Shown one piece after another: positions 32,427 through 44,790 of a DNA stretch of 64,000 bases; position 1 is the stretch's first letter, and each line of letters opens with the position of its first letter. This DNA is from Amorphophallus konjac (taxonomy: Eukaryota > Streptophyta > Magnoliopsida > Alismatales > Araceae). The notes below the pieces were generated by a model. It was given only the letters and a program-made list of their open reading frames with translations. It searched no databases and was not told where the DNA came from. The translations under genes were made by a program, and so were the position numbers. The stretch is from NCBI GenBank assembly GCA_022559845.1, contig CM040121.1:513650566-513714565 (forward strand). Direction: 5' to 3'.

Positions 32427-35400
32427 TGTAATGCCCCGGATTTTTCGGATCTGGATCCGTGGGTTTCGGATCGTCTATCGTCTATTTCGGATTCGAGTCC
32501 GATCGGGCTTCGGAGTATTTTTACAGGATTGTCGGACCCACTGGTGGTGTGCCCGTGTGTTTCCTTGGGTCCGTGGTGTTGTGAGGAGCACGCCAGTAAT
32601 TTTCTGTAATTTTCGGAGCGCCTTTGTGGGTCCCGGGTTGCGTTTTGGGTTTTACGCGTGTTTCCCGTCTATAGGACCTTCGGAACCCCGTACAGGGTGA
32701 ACCGTTGCATTCTCCGATGCCGGGATGTTACCACAACGATCAAAGTGTTCCGAGGATCGCGGGGGTGTATTTTTCTATTTTTCGGTATTTTCCGGAATTT
32801 TCAGATTTTTCTATATAAACCCCCTCCCTTTTCTCTCTCCCTATCTCTCATTTCTCTCCTCTCCCTCTCTCTTCTCACGCTCTCTCCTCTCTCCCTCTCT
32901 ATCCGACGGCCGACGGGGTGGAGCGCGGGCGAGGTGGGGACGGCGCGGACGAGGCACGGGCAAGGATGGATGAGGATCGAGGTGATGGAGGCGCGGTGAG
33001 GCTCGGCCGTGGGTTCGTGAGCCGGCGAGGGCTTCAACGGCGTTTCATCGCGGATCGGCGAGCTCGGGGCGCGAAATCTTCGGTGGAGGTAGGGAGATGG
33101 ACCCCCAGCTCGTGCACTTCCTTTCCCGCAAGTTTTGTAGGCCGTGGTGACCCGAGCGGGCGTATTTGGAGATTTTGGGAAAAATCCATATTTTTGGGGT
33201 CGAGCGTCGATCCGCCGTTTCATTGCGTTTTTGGCCGATCCGAGGCCGTAGATGCATGCTAGTGGCTATTTGGGGGCTTCCCCTTTGTTTTCCCCTCTCC
33301 CGTGGAGGTATGGGGGCGTGGGACGATTTTTGGGTCGTTTCCAACCGTAGCGTTCTCGGGACGGTGTGACGGTCCTGCCAGTGACCATCATAGTCTGTAA
33401 TGCGCTAGGGTGGATGTGTTACGTGCTGTGACGCCCTAGGGAGGGTGCGTCACAGGGTCCTGTTTTGTCAGCAGGGCGTCGATTGCTCTGGTGGTCTTAC
33501 GATAAACCGCTAGAGAGTGTGACGCGCATGGGTTCGACCGTTATGTCTGTTTTCGTGTTTTTGGACCGTTGGGGTCACGAGTCTCTGACGCACCAGGCTT
33601 GGTCCGTCAGAGATCTGTGACGCCCTAGCTAGGGTGCGTCAGAGTTGGCGTATCCCTCCTTCTAATGCGCCTGGGTAGGTCCGTTAGGGGTTGTGACGCC
33701 CCGAGGGGTGTGCGTGACAACCTGTTTTGGTCAGTCTTCTAACGCACCTGGTTTGGTCCGTTAGAGCCTGTGACGCCCCGAGCGGTGTGCGTCACAGCCG
33801 ATTTCTTCTCACCTTTTGACGCGTTGGATTGGGTGCGTCAGGGCCTGTGACGCACCAGGGCTGGCGCATCACAGCCGGTTTTGCACCGAGTGTCTGACGC
33901 TCCTGAGTTGGACCGTCAGAGTGCTATGACGGTCTAGCCTTGGACCGTTACAGCTGTGACGGCCCAAGGGTAGACCGCTAGGCACTGTGTTGCGCCGAAG
34001 TGGTTCTTCGTGCTTGCTGCGATTGTTTCGCGTTGTGTAGGTCCCTTGTCGACCCGGTTGGGACCCAGTGGTGACCTTGCGGTCTCGTGAGTATCCCAGA
34101 CACCCCGAGAGTTCTGTGTCCATATTTTGAGGGTGTTGGAAGGACCGTGTTACCTCGATTATCGTGCCCATAGGTGTGGTGGGTCCGGGTGACCCCACGT
34201 GTTCCGAGCTTTCGTGTTACGCTCGATCGAGTCACCGTGTATCGGTGTGTGTGCGGTGGGGTCTCCCCCGCATGTCGTGAGTTTCTTTGGAAGATGATTC
34301 CCGAGTGGGCCATGTGGTTGGCTTTGGACTGCGAGTCCAGTTATCGGTGTGGCGGCTTGTGTGCTACCCTGGGAATTGTGCTTCTGCGCTTTCTGCGTGG
34401 CAGAGTGTGTGGCCCGTAGACTGTGAGTCCTATTTCTTCTCCGACCGTGGTCACCGTGCGACGGTGCTGGTACGTGGGGTGGTCCCCGTACTTCGTTGGA
34501 TTCGAACGTTATTTTTCGTTGACTTGAGAGTCTACTCCTTCATTGACCCTCCACTTGTCGTAGCCTACCAGTACACGTGTGCTGGTTTCACCTGGGAGTA
34601 GGTGTACGGGGTTACCCTGAGGACTATTTTTAGACTGGTTTCCGTCGGGCCCCACGTCTGTAGTCAGAGTCCGGCTAAGGGGAAAACCAGTTAGAGGCCA
34701 GACCTGGGACGCATGGTCTGTGTGTGCACACGTGGTTGGGGGCGGTTGGACCCACGCCGACGGGTGTGACCCTAGCTAGTCACTTGCTTTGTGGTTACTT
34801 GTTCGGTGTCCGTGCCTCTGATAGGCGCTACCACGCTAGGCAGTTCACCCGCGGTGCGGTGTAAGACGTCAGGGGACGCTACCGACTGTGCTTCTAGTGG
34901 GAGGTACTCCTGTCAAGTCGGGAGTGACAGACTGTCAGTCAGTCTTTGTGACTTCGACCTTTGGGTTTTGTCACGTTGACCGTTGAGTTCCGGTTGTTTC
35001 ACCGTGACGTGTGAGTCAATTTTCATACCGTGAGTCTGGTGCTAGTCGCTTTACCGAGGTTGCGTCTTGTTGGTGCGGTGTCTGCGACTGGGTGGTCGGG
35101 GTTGCACCTTGGACAGCGTGTCCAACTTGGCCTTGTTCTGGGAGACATGCCTCTACGACGGAGTTACCGTGAGTTTTTACTTCGGTAAGTGGTGCTAGTG
35201 TGGTCCGGTTCCCGACTGTGAGATCGGGACTTCTCTTTCTGCTTGACCGTGACAGTAGGAGTAGTTGTAGTGCCGAGTTTCGACCGGCCACCGGGTTTAC
35301 TGTTCCTGCTATTACTGTTGCTCTTGTAGTCACAGCTTTCCGTGCCACCGTTGTTCTCAGTTGGGGTTCCGCGGGATCCCTACTGGGCCAGTGACAGAAG

Positions 35401-35728
35401 GCTCACCCCTGCTTTTCAGGTGTGGCGGTTCTTCCTCGAGGTTCGAGATTGCTGTTCAGAGGTTCGAGGTTGCCAGCTCGCCGGGCCGAGTGTTCACTTG
35501 GCATGTGGTACGTTTTACTGCTTTGGACTGTACTTTCTGTTGGACTGGACTCTATTGCAGTAGTTATTTATTTTTTTCTGTTAATTGTTGGTTTGTCTTG
35601 TTTTATTTCCTATTTCTTTGTGCCTCCACACTCCTTTTTAGCCCTTCCGAGCCCTCCCGACTCGTGGGCGACGGTTCGAGTCTCGGGTTATCTGGCCTTC
35701 CCGGTAATCAGATTCTCAGGTCGTTACA
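32427..35728 (+). repeat. 3' LTR of element B
   Basis: About 3302 bp, colinear with 26388-29672, with scattered substitutions and small indels. For example, an insertion after 'cgggtgacccc' near 34190 is absent from the 5' copy. Ends 'ctcaggtcgttaca'. Confidence 0.88.
33365..33982 (+). repeat. Hairpin array in the 3' LTR of element B
   Basis: Same series of about 14 imperfect palindromes as at 27331-27942, with unit order kept. Several substitutions break pairing in one arm, for example 'gtgaccatcatag' in place of 'gtgaccgtcacag' in the first unit. Confidence 0.8.
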
Positions 35729-36088
35729 CTTGCGGCATCATCTGAGCCGTTCTTCTTCTTCCCGCGACTATCTCTAAGCCGTTCGTCGTCCATTACACTT
35801 CGTCCCGCATCCCCTCCCAGCGCTGACGGCAGTCTGTCGAGCGACCGTTCAAGATAAGGGAGGCTTATTCGGAGCCGTGCATCCTTCCAGTGCTGGTCAA
35901 AAGGCGAGTGTCTCCCTCTTCCTTCCAAGGTACGGCGTGTTCATCACGTTCGGAGCCTTGGTGGCGATCACAGGTTCACGCTTCTATTCCCTTCTATTTC
36001 CATTTGGTTTACTTTCATATTCATATTGGTAAAGGGATTTGAAGGGAGTTTTAAGTCGGTGTAGAGAAGGTAATATCTCCTACCAACA
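35729..36088 (+). repeat. Tat 5' LTR, second part
   Basis: Resumes after element B with 'gagccgttc' words of the same style as before it and ends 'ctaccaaca' at 36088, just ahead of the PBS. Confidence 0.55.
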
Positions 36089-36094
36089 AATTTC

Positions 36095-36112
36095 TGGCGA
36101 TCACGGTGGGAC
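36095..36112 (+). promoter_or_regulatory. Probable Tat primer-binding site
   Basis: 'tggcgatcacggtgggac' starts six bases after the LTR end with the expected TGG. I could not assign the tRNA with confidence. Confidence 0.5.
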
Positions 36113-37554
36113 GCCTAGCGCCCATCGTGTTAGTGACTTGCTGACCCTCTCCTTTGCTTTGTTAGTCCTTGTTCTTGAGTGGTTTCAAGTCGATCTTTGC
36201 TGTTCACGTTTCTGTCCTCTGGAACTTGTGCGGTTCTCCTAGAGCCATCCACCATATTCTACGGTCGAAGGTCCACCGCTCTTCTCTGCGAACAGTGCCA
36301 TTTCTTCTGCCACCTTGCCGCTTCCAGCGACCCTCTACCGCCCGTACATCGTTCCTGCGGTCTTTTACTGGCCGCTCGAGTACCAGGCGCAGGTATGTCT
36401 CTGTCTTCACACTGTCAGTTTTCATTGACGTTCTGCGGTTGCTGAAGGTCCGTCCTAGAGCGTCTACGGTCTGTGTTAGACCGTTCGTCTAGGTACGCCC
36501 TATTCCCCTTCCTCTGTTCATTTCATCGTTTGATTCATTTTGTCATTCTGGTTATTACTTCCTGCTGTTGAACGGTTCTCACTAGACCGTCGCCCTCCTT
36601 GTACGGTCTCCCAGGGACCGTCCTTCCCGTGCTATAGTGCACCCGAGCCTCATTTTGATTTCCATGTCATATCTTTTTCATGATATTTGGTGCTGATTTT
36701 GGTCTCCCTTGATTATTCCTTGCTGCTACATCATTGTGAGTTCTATTCATCATACTTGTTTGTCGTTGCTTGCTAGACCTAGGCTAGAACTTTGCATGCA
36801 CTCCGGTGCACTTAGGCGCATACACACTCTCCATCAGTAGTTGCATTCCTACCGAGGTAGGGTTTCCTCTCGTCTCCATACTCCTTGGAGCCGACTAGGG
36901 GACCTTGCCGAGGACCTCCGTAAGTCCCCGTGAGCCGTGGATTCCCACATGGACGCCGAGCAGGTTGTACCGTACCACCCCCAGTCTAGGGTTTGCATCA
37001 GAGAGAGAGAGAGAGAATCCTCTAGAGTCAGCCAGTTCCCCATTTCCTATCCCTATTAGGCACCTTTGCGGTTGAGTGAACTCACATCTTAATTAATTCA
37101 CTAAGGTCCTAAACGGAAAAAATTCATAAAATCTATCGCGCATCATTCGTAATTTGGGTATTTACTTGGTTGTTTCTCTTCTCATCCCTTCTCCCTCTTG
37201 TGTGCATTATTTGATTGTTGTTTAGATCTTGGTTAGGGTTGTTTGCTTCTTCCCCTAGGAGTTCAGTGTATGCGGTGTTGCTTCATACCCTCAGGATCGT
37301 CTCCTAGGGGCAACTCTCATTCCATCTCTTATTTTAATCCTCTGTTCGATTCACCTCCCACCATGTCATCCTACAACTTCTCCCATTCCCATGAGGATTC
37401 TCTTTCTCAGGGACTTCTCGAGGACCCACCTAGGGTCGCCCACGTGCAGGGAGTAGAGGGGACTGCCCCTCCTCTCCCGACCATTGTCATCGAGGGCCCT
37501 TAGTCCTCCCTTTCTGGTTCCTCTTCACAAAATTCGGCCAATCAGATTCTTAAC
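36113..37554 (+). other. Tat leader, no gene identified
   Basis: About 1.4 kb of leader between PBS and gag. It contains short frames without recognisable domains and a (GA)n stretch near 37002. A frame starting near 37363 ('MSSYNFSHSHEDSLSQG') runs to a TAG at 37501 and could be the true N-terminus of Gag. Confidence 0.4.
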
Positions 37555-40031
37555 ATGATGGCCCAGCTTGATCCTACCCAGCTTCGCCTTGTTCGACAAG
37601 CTCTGCACGGAGTGGATGCCCCATCTTCAATTCCTTCTCATGGCGTGACTACTACCGCCACTACATTTCCGGCTGTCGGATTAGGGGCCACCTCTTCGGC
37701 CCCCATTGATCTCACTCCTATTCATCCTCAAGTTCTCCGGTTCCCAACTATGGAAGTGGGCCAGGCTTCTACCTCGGTCCATCAGCCACTTGACAAGGGG
37801 AAGACTCAGATCCCCTCTGGTTCTTATGTTGATCCCTACACCACTGTCTCTCCAGCACCGCAGGCCCTCGTGGCCCCGGCTGATTTCATTCGTCTGCAAC
37901 CAAGGGCCGCCCAGTTGGCTCATGCGGATGTGGGCCCTTCCTTGGCCCATTATCCATCTTATGGGCTGCCCCCTCACTCAGTTTATCCTTCAGCTCCATA
38001 CTTTGGTTCTGTCTTTCCTACTGTATCTTCTCCTTCCCGAGAACAGGAACTTCTCGACAAATAGGCTGCCATGGAGCAGCAGATTGACCTCCTCCACAAG
38101 CAGGTCGGCCCGCAGTCTTTATCCGATGTCCCCATTCCTAATTTTCGGGACATTCGTTTCCCACCTCAGTCTGAGCTCCCCGTATACCAGAAATATGACG
38201 GGAATGGCAACCCATTTATTCATGTCAGGGAGTTCCTCTATGAATCGGCCCAGTTTCAACATGACGACCGCATGATGGCGTATTTGTTCTGTCGCTCCTT
38301 GGACGGGGTCGCCCTTGAATGGTTCTATACCCTGCCTCTGGAGGAGGCAGAGAGTTTCAAGACCGTGAAAGAGAAGTTCATCCAGAGATTCCAAGATCGG
38401 GTTGGTCCTGAGTATTCCTTTACAGACCAAGTTGCAGAAAAGATGAAGCTAGATGAGGACTTTGCCGCGTATGCAGATCGATGGAGGCAGATGGCCTCGC
38501 GTGTGCCCAGGCAGATCCCGGAAGAAGAAAAAGTAAAGTTGCTGATTTCTAATGCTACTCCGACGTTCCGGAATATCTTGGCAATGAACGATATATCAAA
38601 CATGCACCAGTTGTATAGTCGGGCCCGATTTATCTAGACCCAGTTCAAGGACTCCCCCATCCATTCATTGTTCGAGGCCCAGAAATCTAAAACCACCCGA
38701 AAATCCCAAGGCCCAGTTACTGAGGGGCTCCAAATCAACGAGCATGTCCAGGCTATTCAATTCTATAACCAATCCACTCCACCCCGTTTCCAGCAACCTC
38801 CACGCAACCCCCAGTTATCCACTCCTCAAGCTCCCCGACCCTCCTACCAGGCTCCTCAGCACCCACAACAACCACCACCACCACCACAACAACCGCAACA
38901 GCCACCCCAGTACCATAACGTTCCTCCTCCTCCCGCTGGTTATGGACCTGCTCGGCCGGGACCCAAGAGAGTCAATTACCCACCACTGCCAGAAACACTC
39001 CCTGACATCTTTTCGGCCTTAATGTTCACTGGTGACATTCAATTGCCTCCGGAGCGTCAGAATTGGAATCCGACAGTCGATCAGTCAAGCTATTGTATAT
39101 ACCATCGGCAACCCGGGCACACCATAGAGAGATGCTACCAGTTCAGAGATTTGGTGTATGATTTACATGAGGGCAAGAGGATTGATTGGGCCCAAATGCA
39201 CAAATTAATTGAAGATATAAAAGAAATAAGAAGACAAGCCAGGTCGCAGCAGGCGGCACCTCAACAGCAGCAGTTTCAGCAACCTATCCAACAACAACAA
39301 CCTCCACAGCAGCAACAGCAGCACCAAGACCTCGGGATTCATCAGCATCCCATGCCAGAACATCCACCCGCTCCTCAATAGTAACAACAACAACAGCCGC
39401 CGACACCGGCTCAAGTGAATGGAGTCCACCGCCCAGCCCCTAATGCTGGGTGGTCCTTTAATGATGAGACTCCCACTCATCTTTTGGCTTTCCACCATAC
39501 CAATTCCTCTGCGCCTTATGTTCCCTCTGTCCTTCGACCCACCACCTTCGCTACCGCTCCACCCACTATCCCTTCCCGATCACCTATTGCACCCGCCACA
39601 TTCCCCACCATTCCGCCAATCCTTCCACCATCACCCGCCATGCCCTCCATCATCACCCCTCCACTTAACCCTTCACCCACTACCACCCCGCTAGGGCCTG
39701 TCAGACCAGCTTCCGTCAACCTCACCACCATTTCTATCTCTGCCGCTTACCCTACTAGGCCAATCGGGAGTCCATCTGATGCCGTGCCGACACGACAGTG
39801 CGCCCTCCGGAGTGGGCGTCCATTTCACAGAAGTTACCCTTTCCCTGGTGCATCTTCACCCAATCCCCAAATTCCTTCCTCAACAGTTGAAGTAGAAGAA
39901 GTAGACCCCATGCCCGGCACGAAGTATGACTTGCTACAGCATTTGGACCGGATGCCGGCCAAAATATCAGTTCTGGAGTTGATTAAAAGGTCCACGCTAC
40001 ATCAGGACGCCTTAAGGGCTTTTCTGCAAAA
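37555..40031 (+). pseudogene. Tat Gag, with in-frame stops and a frameshift
   Basis: Structural capsid/nucleocapsid protein of the element. One phase runs from 37555 to about 40031. The capsid domain (Retrotrans_gag, PF03732) lies in 38140-38640: 'DGNGNPFIHVREFLYESAQF', 'LEWFYTLPLEEAESFKTVKE', 'FIQRF' and 'EDFAAYADRWRQMA'. A Pro/Gln-rich stretch follows (38790-39380), with a CCHC-like knuckle 'YCIYHRQPGHTIERCYQF' near 39090 and a Pro-rich tail. Stops at 38062 (TAG), 38635 (TAG), 39379 (TAG) and 39382 (TAA) break it. Near 40030, in an A-run, the phase shifts into the protease frame. Confidence 0.8.
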
Positions 40032-41645
40032 GTCATGGTTAGCGAAGACGTGGCGGTAGACAGTTTGCCGTCAGTGTTGGCCACTATCACGAGGGGCCCT
40101 TCCATTTCATTTTTTGAGTCAGAATTGGCGCCCCCAGAGGCACGGCAGATGCCACTCTGCATTACCATCTCCTTAAACAAAGTGGCAGTTGAGTCAGCCC
40201 TTGTAGACACGGGAGCATCGATAAATGTGTGTCCATTAAGTACACTACGTGCCTGCAATATCTCCGAAGACATACTTAGGCCAACGCCAACCATAATTGT
40301 AGCATATGATAACTGCAGACAGGCCTGCCATGGGGTCGTGACAGTACAGGCCGATCTAGGGCCATTAAAGATGGATGTGGAGTTTTACATGCTGGACATA
40401 GACCCAATGTTCAAGGCAATTCTGGGTCGTCCATGGATAGATAGTTTGAATGTTGTGCCCTCAACTGCCCATCAATGCCTTAAGTTCCCATTTCAAGGTC
40501 GGGTAGTTAAGGTGAAGAGTATCTCCATAGTCCAGTCTGTTGATGCGATTGCATATAAGATTCTTCATACTTTGTGGCCAAGCAACAGGCCAGTCCTTTC
40601 TGTTATAGACTTAAACTACTCATGGGCATATGCGTCACGCAAGCCCGCCACTGCACCAGTGAATGTCAAAATTAAGTCCAAGATTAGATATTCAAAAGGG
40701 TGGCACATGATCTTGAAGTTAGGTTATCAGCCGGGCTTGGGCCTCGGCGCGCAGTTGCAAGGGCGAACTAAGCCCGTCCCTAAAGGCAGGAAAATGAGCC
40801 GGAGAGGCCTTGGCTACCGGGAGTCAGCACTGTCCATACTGGGAGACTCCGGGCCACTGACGTGGGATTACCGTCAACACTTTGTGAAAGACCTGTTACA
40901 GCCAGGCACTTTGAGGAAGCCGTCGTCCTGTTCTGATATGAAGACTGATGCCGCTCATGCTGTTGCTGACCCACCGTCGCCACTGAAGGGGCTGGTGGGT
41001 GACATGGATGATTTCTGTACTTGCTTTGAAAAGATGTTCCATGAAGAGGAAGTTTGCCCGAAGAGAATGGAGATGCAGCTTGTAAAGCATTCTCCGACTG
41101 AGCTAGTTCACCGAAGGCCGCGGGAGGCGGGGAGCTCCATAACTACCTTTTCTTTGTCCCCGTCCCGTCTTGCCTCCTTGTTTCAGCAATTGGGGTTTGT
41201 TCCCTGTTCCCCTCCGATTATGGTCGACCCGTACTTCACGGAAAGACCACCTAAAATTCTATTTGTGCCATGTGCATGTGGGCGCTGCCCACCCATTGAT
41301 TTATCAACCCTGTTTACTCCTCCCTCCCCCACTGCTGAACTCCACGAGATGTGGTTTTCATCTTCCGACCCCTTCTTTGATTGCATCTTCCCCTCTCTGT
41401 TTCCCATGCAACTTCCTCCTCCTCCGCCCTCCTCTTCCTGTTGTGTAATCTCCTCCGACCTCCAAAAAAATTCCAATTTTAAAATGGAGGTTTCAATGGA
41501 GGATTACGCTATGTTCTACCCATCTCCCCAGGGGGATGAGACCCCTGCTCCTTTCCCAGTAGATCTCTTGTCTCCTAGGTTAGATGTACATTCTGCAGAG
41601 TCTCCTAGGTTGGTAGAGTCGGTTGGGATAGAGTCTAGTTCTAGT
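40032..41645 (+). pseudogene. Tat protease with G-patch domain, cut by a solo LTR
   Basis: An open stretch of about 537 codons. The retropepsin active site is 'LVDTGASINVCPLSTL' (about 40200), followed by 'FKAILGRPWIDSLNVVPS', the usual second conserved block. Further on, 'GWHMILKLGYQPGLGLG' (about 40700) is a G-patch, a nucleic-acid-binding motif found downstream of the protease in several retroelements. The rest is low-complexity Pro/Ser-rich. The frame is cut at 41645 by the 2-kb insertion; the phase is kept when the next Tat segment (43651) is considered. The protease processes the polyprotein in the virus-like particle. Confidence 0.8.
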
Positions 41646-43645
41646 TGAAGTCCCGCGATCAATGACACCCAAGAGGGGGGTGAATTGGGTGTTCACCAAT
41701 TTTAAGGAAAACTTTTAGCTTTTTACAAAATATGTGGTAAACAATAATTAGCAATTAAAAACTAATTAACCAATTCTCTCAAACTCACCGTTCCCACACG
41801 ACCATACAACGAAAGCAATCAAACCACACAAATAACACACAATGCACATCGGTCTTTAAGGTGGTTCGGATGCAACGACGGCAATCCTACGTCCACCCCT
41901 CACCAAATCCGGTGAGGCTTCACTTGGGAATGAATCCCCAAACAGAGACGATGCTCCAAACACACACGTAGGACGACACCTGCACACACACATGGGGACG
42001 CGCCCCAAACTACACACGGAGGCAAGCTCCAACACACACACACACGGAGATGAACTCCAACACGATCCGACAACCGGATCACTACCACACACACACGCTG
42101 CGACAAGTGCAGCAAACCACACACTAAAACAATTGGATCTAAGAGATCCACACACACACACACGTAGATCTAGGAAGATCTACGCACACACGAATGGAAC
42201 ACAATGACCACACACGACCACGGACCCACAACGATCCACACACACACGAATGTTTCCAGATTGTGAAGAACACAAATATAAAGCCCAAAACACAACAACA
42301 ATGAGGCACAGTTTAGAAGACTCCTGATTTGGCCTCCCTTGAGTGTATGATATAGAGCTTGGAACGATGCTTCCTACTTCACTTGAATGGCTTCAGATTA
42401 AGCTTGAATGGGCTTGGAGTGGATGTAGAGTTGCTGCACGGAGTACTGTTCACGGCTACAGTACTCTTCCTTCTTCACTTGGATAACCTCCCTTTGATCT
42501 CTTCTTTAAACTCTTGCTTGCGTCTTGATAGCCTCCCCCTTGATCTCTCTTTGTTGGTTCCTTGATTCTTCACTTCATAGATGCTTGTTGGCTTGAGAAG
42601 TACCTTGAATAACTTGTAGATGGATGAAGAACTTGCTGCACGAGGTACTGTTCATGGAGCTACAGTACCTCTTCTTCCTCCTTGGACAGCCTCCCCTTAG
42701 ATCTCCCTTGAAGCCCTCTTTGTTGGTTAGGGTTATGGCTTCAATGAGATGTTTTATATCTCTTAAATGGTCCAAAGACAAGCCCCAGACTAGATCCACA
42801 AATCATGGTGGATTGGGTGTCTTTAGGATTAAACAAATGGGTGGAAAGACCACTCCTCGAGCTTGAAACAAAAGTCAACAAAAGGGGGCCTCGGGACTGG
42901 CGGTCGACCGCTAGGGGCCATCCTGTAGCTGTATGGCTGCTGGAAAAGACGGTCGACCGCTAGGGTCCTGGCGGTCGACCGCCAGGTTTACAGGTTGCCA
43001 ATCTTCAATTCTGTTATTTCAGGTCGACCGCTAAGGGTCCACAGGTCGACCGCCAATCTCCAAACCTGCAAAAATGAAATGTTAGACCAATGAAACATGT
43101 CCAAAAGTCAAGAGCTTCAAGTCCATATCAAATCCCCGTGACCTGACCGCGCAGGTCGATCTGCGGGTGAGGGCGCACGATGGCCAGAAGGGTTTCATGT
43201 TGAATGTGCATGAACGAGGTGTATACATAAGATACACAAGGTGAGATCGATGCTAAGCATGAGATACACAAGGTAAGAGTCTCACCAATAGTTCTTGATA
43301 GTAAATGACATATACCACCTGTTTTGGATTGTAGAGGAGCAGGGTGCTTATCCACAAGTTTAGTTCACCAGGTGACTGCCATGTGTTTGATCCTACAAGC
43401 AAGATAGTTAAGGTTAATACCATGCTTGTTCACATTAAAGAGGTTATGAAACATCTTGCCTCTTGTAAAAATAATTCAATCAAGCATGAATCAAGACCAT
43501 GTACCATTGCCATTTGCCATCTCAAACATATTTAAACATGAATGTGCAATCAACCATAAGTTTAGTTATCATCACTCAATCACACATTAAGTTTAGTTAT
43601 CATCAAAACTATAACGCCAACAATCATCAAAATCATAACTCAACA
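41646..43645 (-). mobile_element. Copia-type solo LTR, 2.0 kb
   Basis: Perfect CTAGT duplications (41641-41645 and 43646-43650) flank exactly 2000 bp that start TG and end CA. Read on the minus strand it begins TGTTGAGTTATGATTTTGATGATTG, a common start of plant copia LTRs, and ends near 'cacccccctcttgggtgtca' and 'gcgggacttca'. No internal coding region, PBS or second LTR is visible, so it is a solo LTR. It contains CA-rich repeats (41950-42250) and a cluster of GGTCGACCGC palindromes (42900-43060). Confidence 0.85.
42898..43060. repeat. GGTCGACC palindrome cluster
   Basis: Five copies of GGTCGACCGC within about 160 bp of the solo LTR ('ggcggtcgaccgctagg', 'gacggtcgaccgctagg', 'ggcggtcgaccgccagg', 'caggtcgaccgctaagg', 'caggtcgaccgccaat'). 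Confidence 0.8.
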
Positions 43646-43650
43646 CTAGT

Positions 43651-44168
43651 GTGGTCCGCCCATCCACGTCTGCAGCGCACCCTGCGATGCATCATTCCAA
43701 ATCCGTCCCAGATAAGTTCCTGCAAGATTTAGCTCAGAGATGTCACGCCCTTCTTAAGTGCCCGGAATTTGTAGAGACCGCGATAGTTTTGGAAGATGAG
43801 GCAGAATTAGAAGGGGTGTGGAGTAATGACGGATTAGGTGTTTATGAAATCATTGATGAGAAGGACCCAGTTGATGATGAGAAAAGCGATGTGGATGACA
43901 CTGCCGACCTGTACGCACAAGGTTTGAAGAGGTTTGATGAACCGTCAACGGCAGTGGACGAACCCACCAAAGAAATCAATCTTGGAACGGAAGAGGACCC
44001 CAGGCCCATAATTATCTCCGCTAATCTCCCTCCTCAGGTTGAAGAGGAGCTGATCAAGGTTTTGAGGGAGTACATTGATTCATTTGCCTGGTTCTATGAG
44101 GACATGCCGGGTCTTGACCCCACTCTGGTTGAACACCGACTTATTCTTAAACCAGGGGCAACACCCGT
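43651..44168 (+). CDS. Tat pol linker upstream of reverse transcriptase (partial)
   Basis: Continues the Tat frame after the solo LTR. 'EPTKEINLGTEEDPRPIIIS', 'LREYIDSFAWFYEDMPGLDP' and 'VEHRLILKPGATPV' are the conserved segment just N-terminal to gypsy RT ('FAW.YEDMPG.DP....H'). It is cut at 44168 after 'ATPV' by the next insertion; the RT proper resumes at 47541 with 'KQKLRRFHP'. Confidence 0.85.
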
Positions 44169-44562
44169 TGATAGGATCGGTGCGCTGGATTCAGAGGGGG
44201 GGGTGAATGAATCCCACCCTTAAAAAAACTTTTCGCTTAAACAATATTGCAGAATTAAAACACAGATGGCTTAAACAATAGAGCAAATATATAAGGCGCG
44301 CCTAAACTATCAGCTAGCGGAAGCAGCACAGATAGAAACGAGAATGCTAAGGCAACCTGTGAAAGAGGTAGAAGACAAGGAGAAAAAACACAACCACACT
44401 GCACAGAAGATTTTTAGGTGGTTCGGTCACCAAGACCAACATCCACCCCTCACTCCAAACCGGAGTGAGGCTTCACTAGCTAATGCTAGAACCAACAGAC
44501 TCAGTCTGCGAACACTTGCTGCCAAACAGCTTGACCAGGGGAACATCCTCCCCTCTTCCTCT

Positions 44563-44790
44563 AGACCGGAGGGACACCTCAAGTGACTCCCAGCCACTTG
44601 GAAACCGAAGACACAAGGTCTCCCTTCCTCCAGACCAGGAGGGAACCCACCAGTGACTCCCTGTCACCAGCAAACCAGAGGTCACAGACCTCTCTTCCTC
44701 CAGACCAGGAGGGAACCACTGATGACCCACAGTCACCAGCGAACTGGAGATCAAATCTCCCTTCTCCTGAGTCCACAGGAGGAACCCGAC
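44563..44790. repeat. Three tandem ~68-bp units in the insertion
   Basis: Units share 'cttcctc(t/c)agacc', 'ggaggga(a/c)cc', 'agtgactccc' and 'caccagcaaaccagag'. They lie downstream of the TATA motif when read on the minus strand. Confidence 0.7.

Larger units (their letters stand above)
26388..35728 (+). mobile_element. Non-autonomous LTR retrotransposon B with 3.3-kb LTRs
   Basis: Direct repeats of about 3.3 kb (26388-29672 and 32427-35728), starting TGTAATGCCCCGG and ending CGTTACA, flank an internal part of only about 2.75 kb. The PBS region 'tgtatcagagcagtgg' resembles the initiator-Met PBS TGGTATCAGAGC, and 'cgaggatgaaattccgttaagggggga' ahead of the 3' LTR is a chromovirus-type polypurine context. 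No RT, integrase or gag domain is seen; the longest internal frame (30547-31149, Arg/Cys/Val-rich) matches nothing I know. LTR sequence and flanking motifs are related to the chromovirus at 57005-63999. The LTRs differ at several percent of sites, so it is older than element A. No clean target duplication is visible (agtgc left, cttgc right). Confidence 0.85.

Noticed and set aside
41183..41476. Minus-strand Gly/Glu-rich frame opposite the Tat protease tail
   Set aside because: It is a shadow of the Pro/Ser-rich sense frame.
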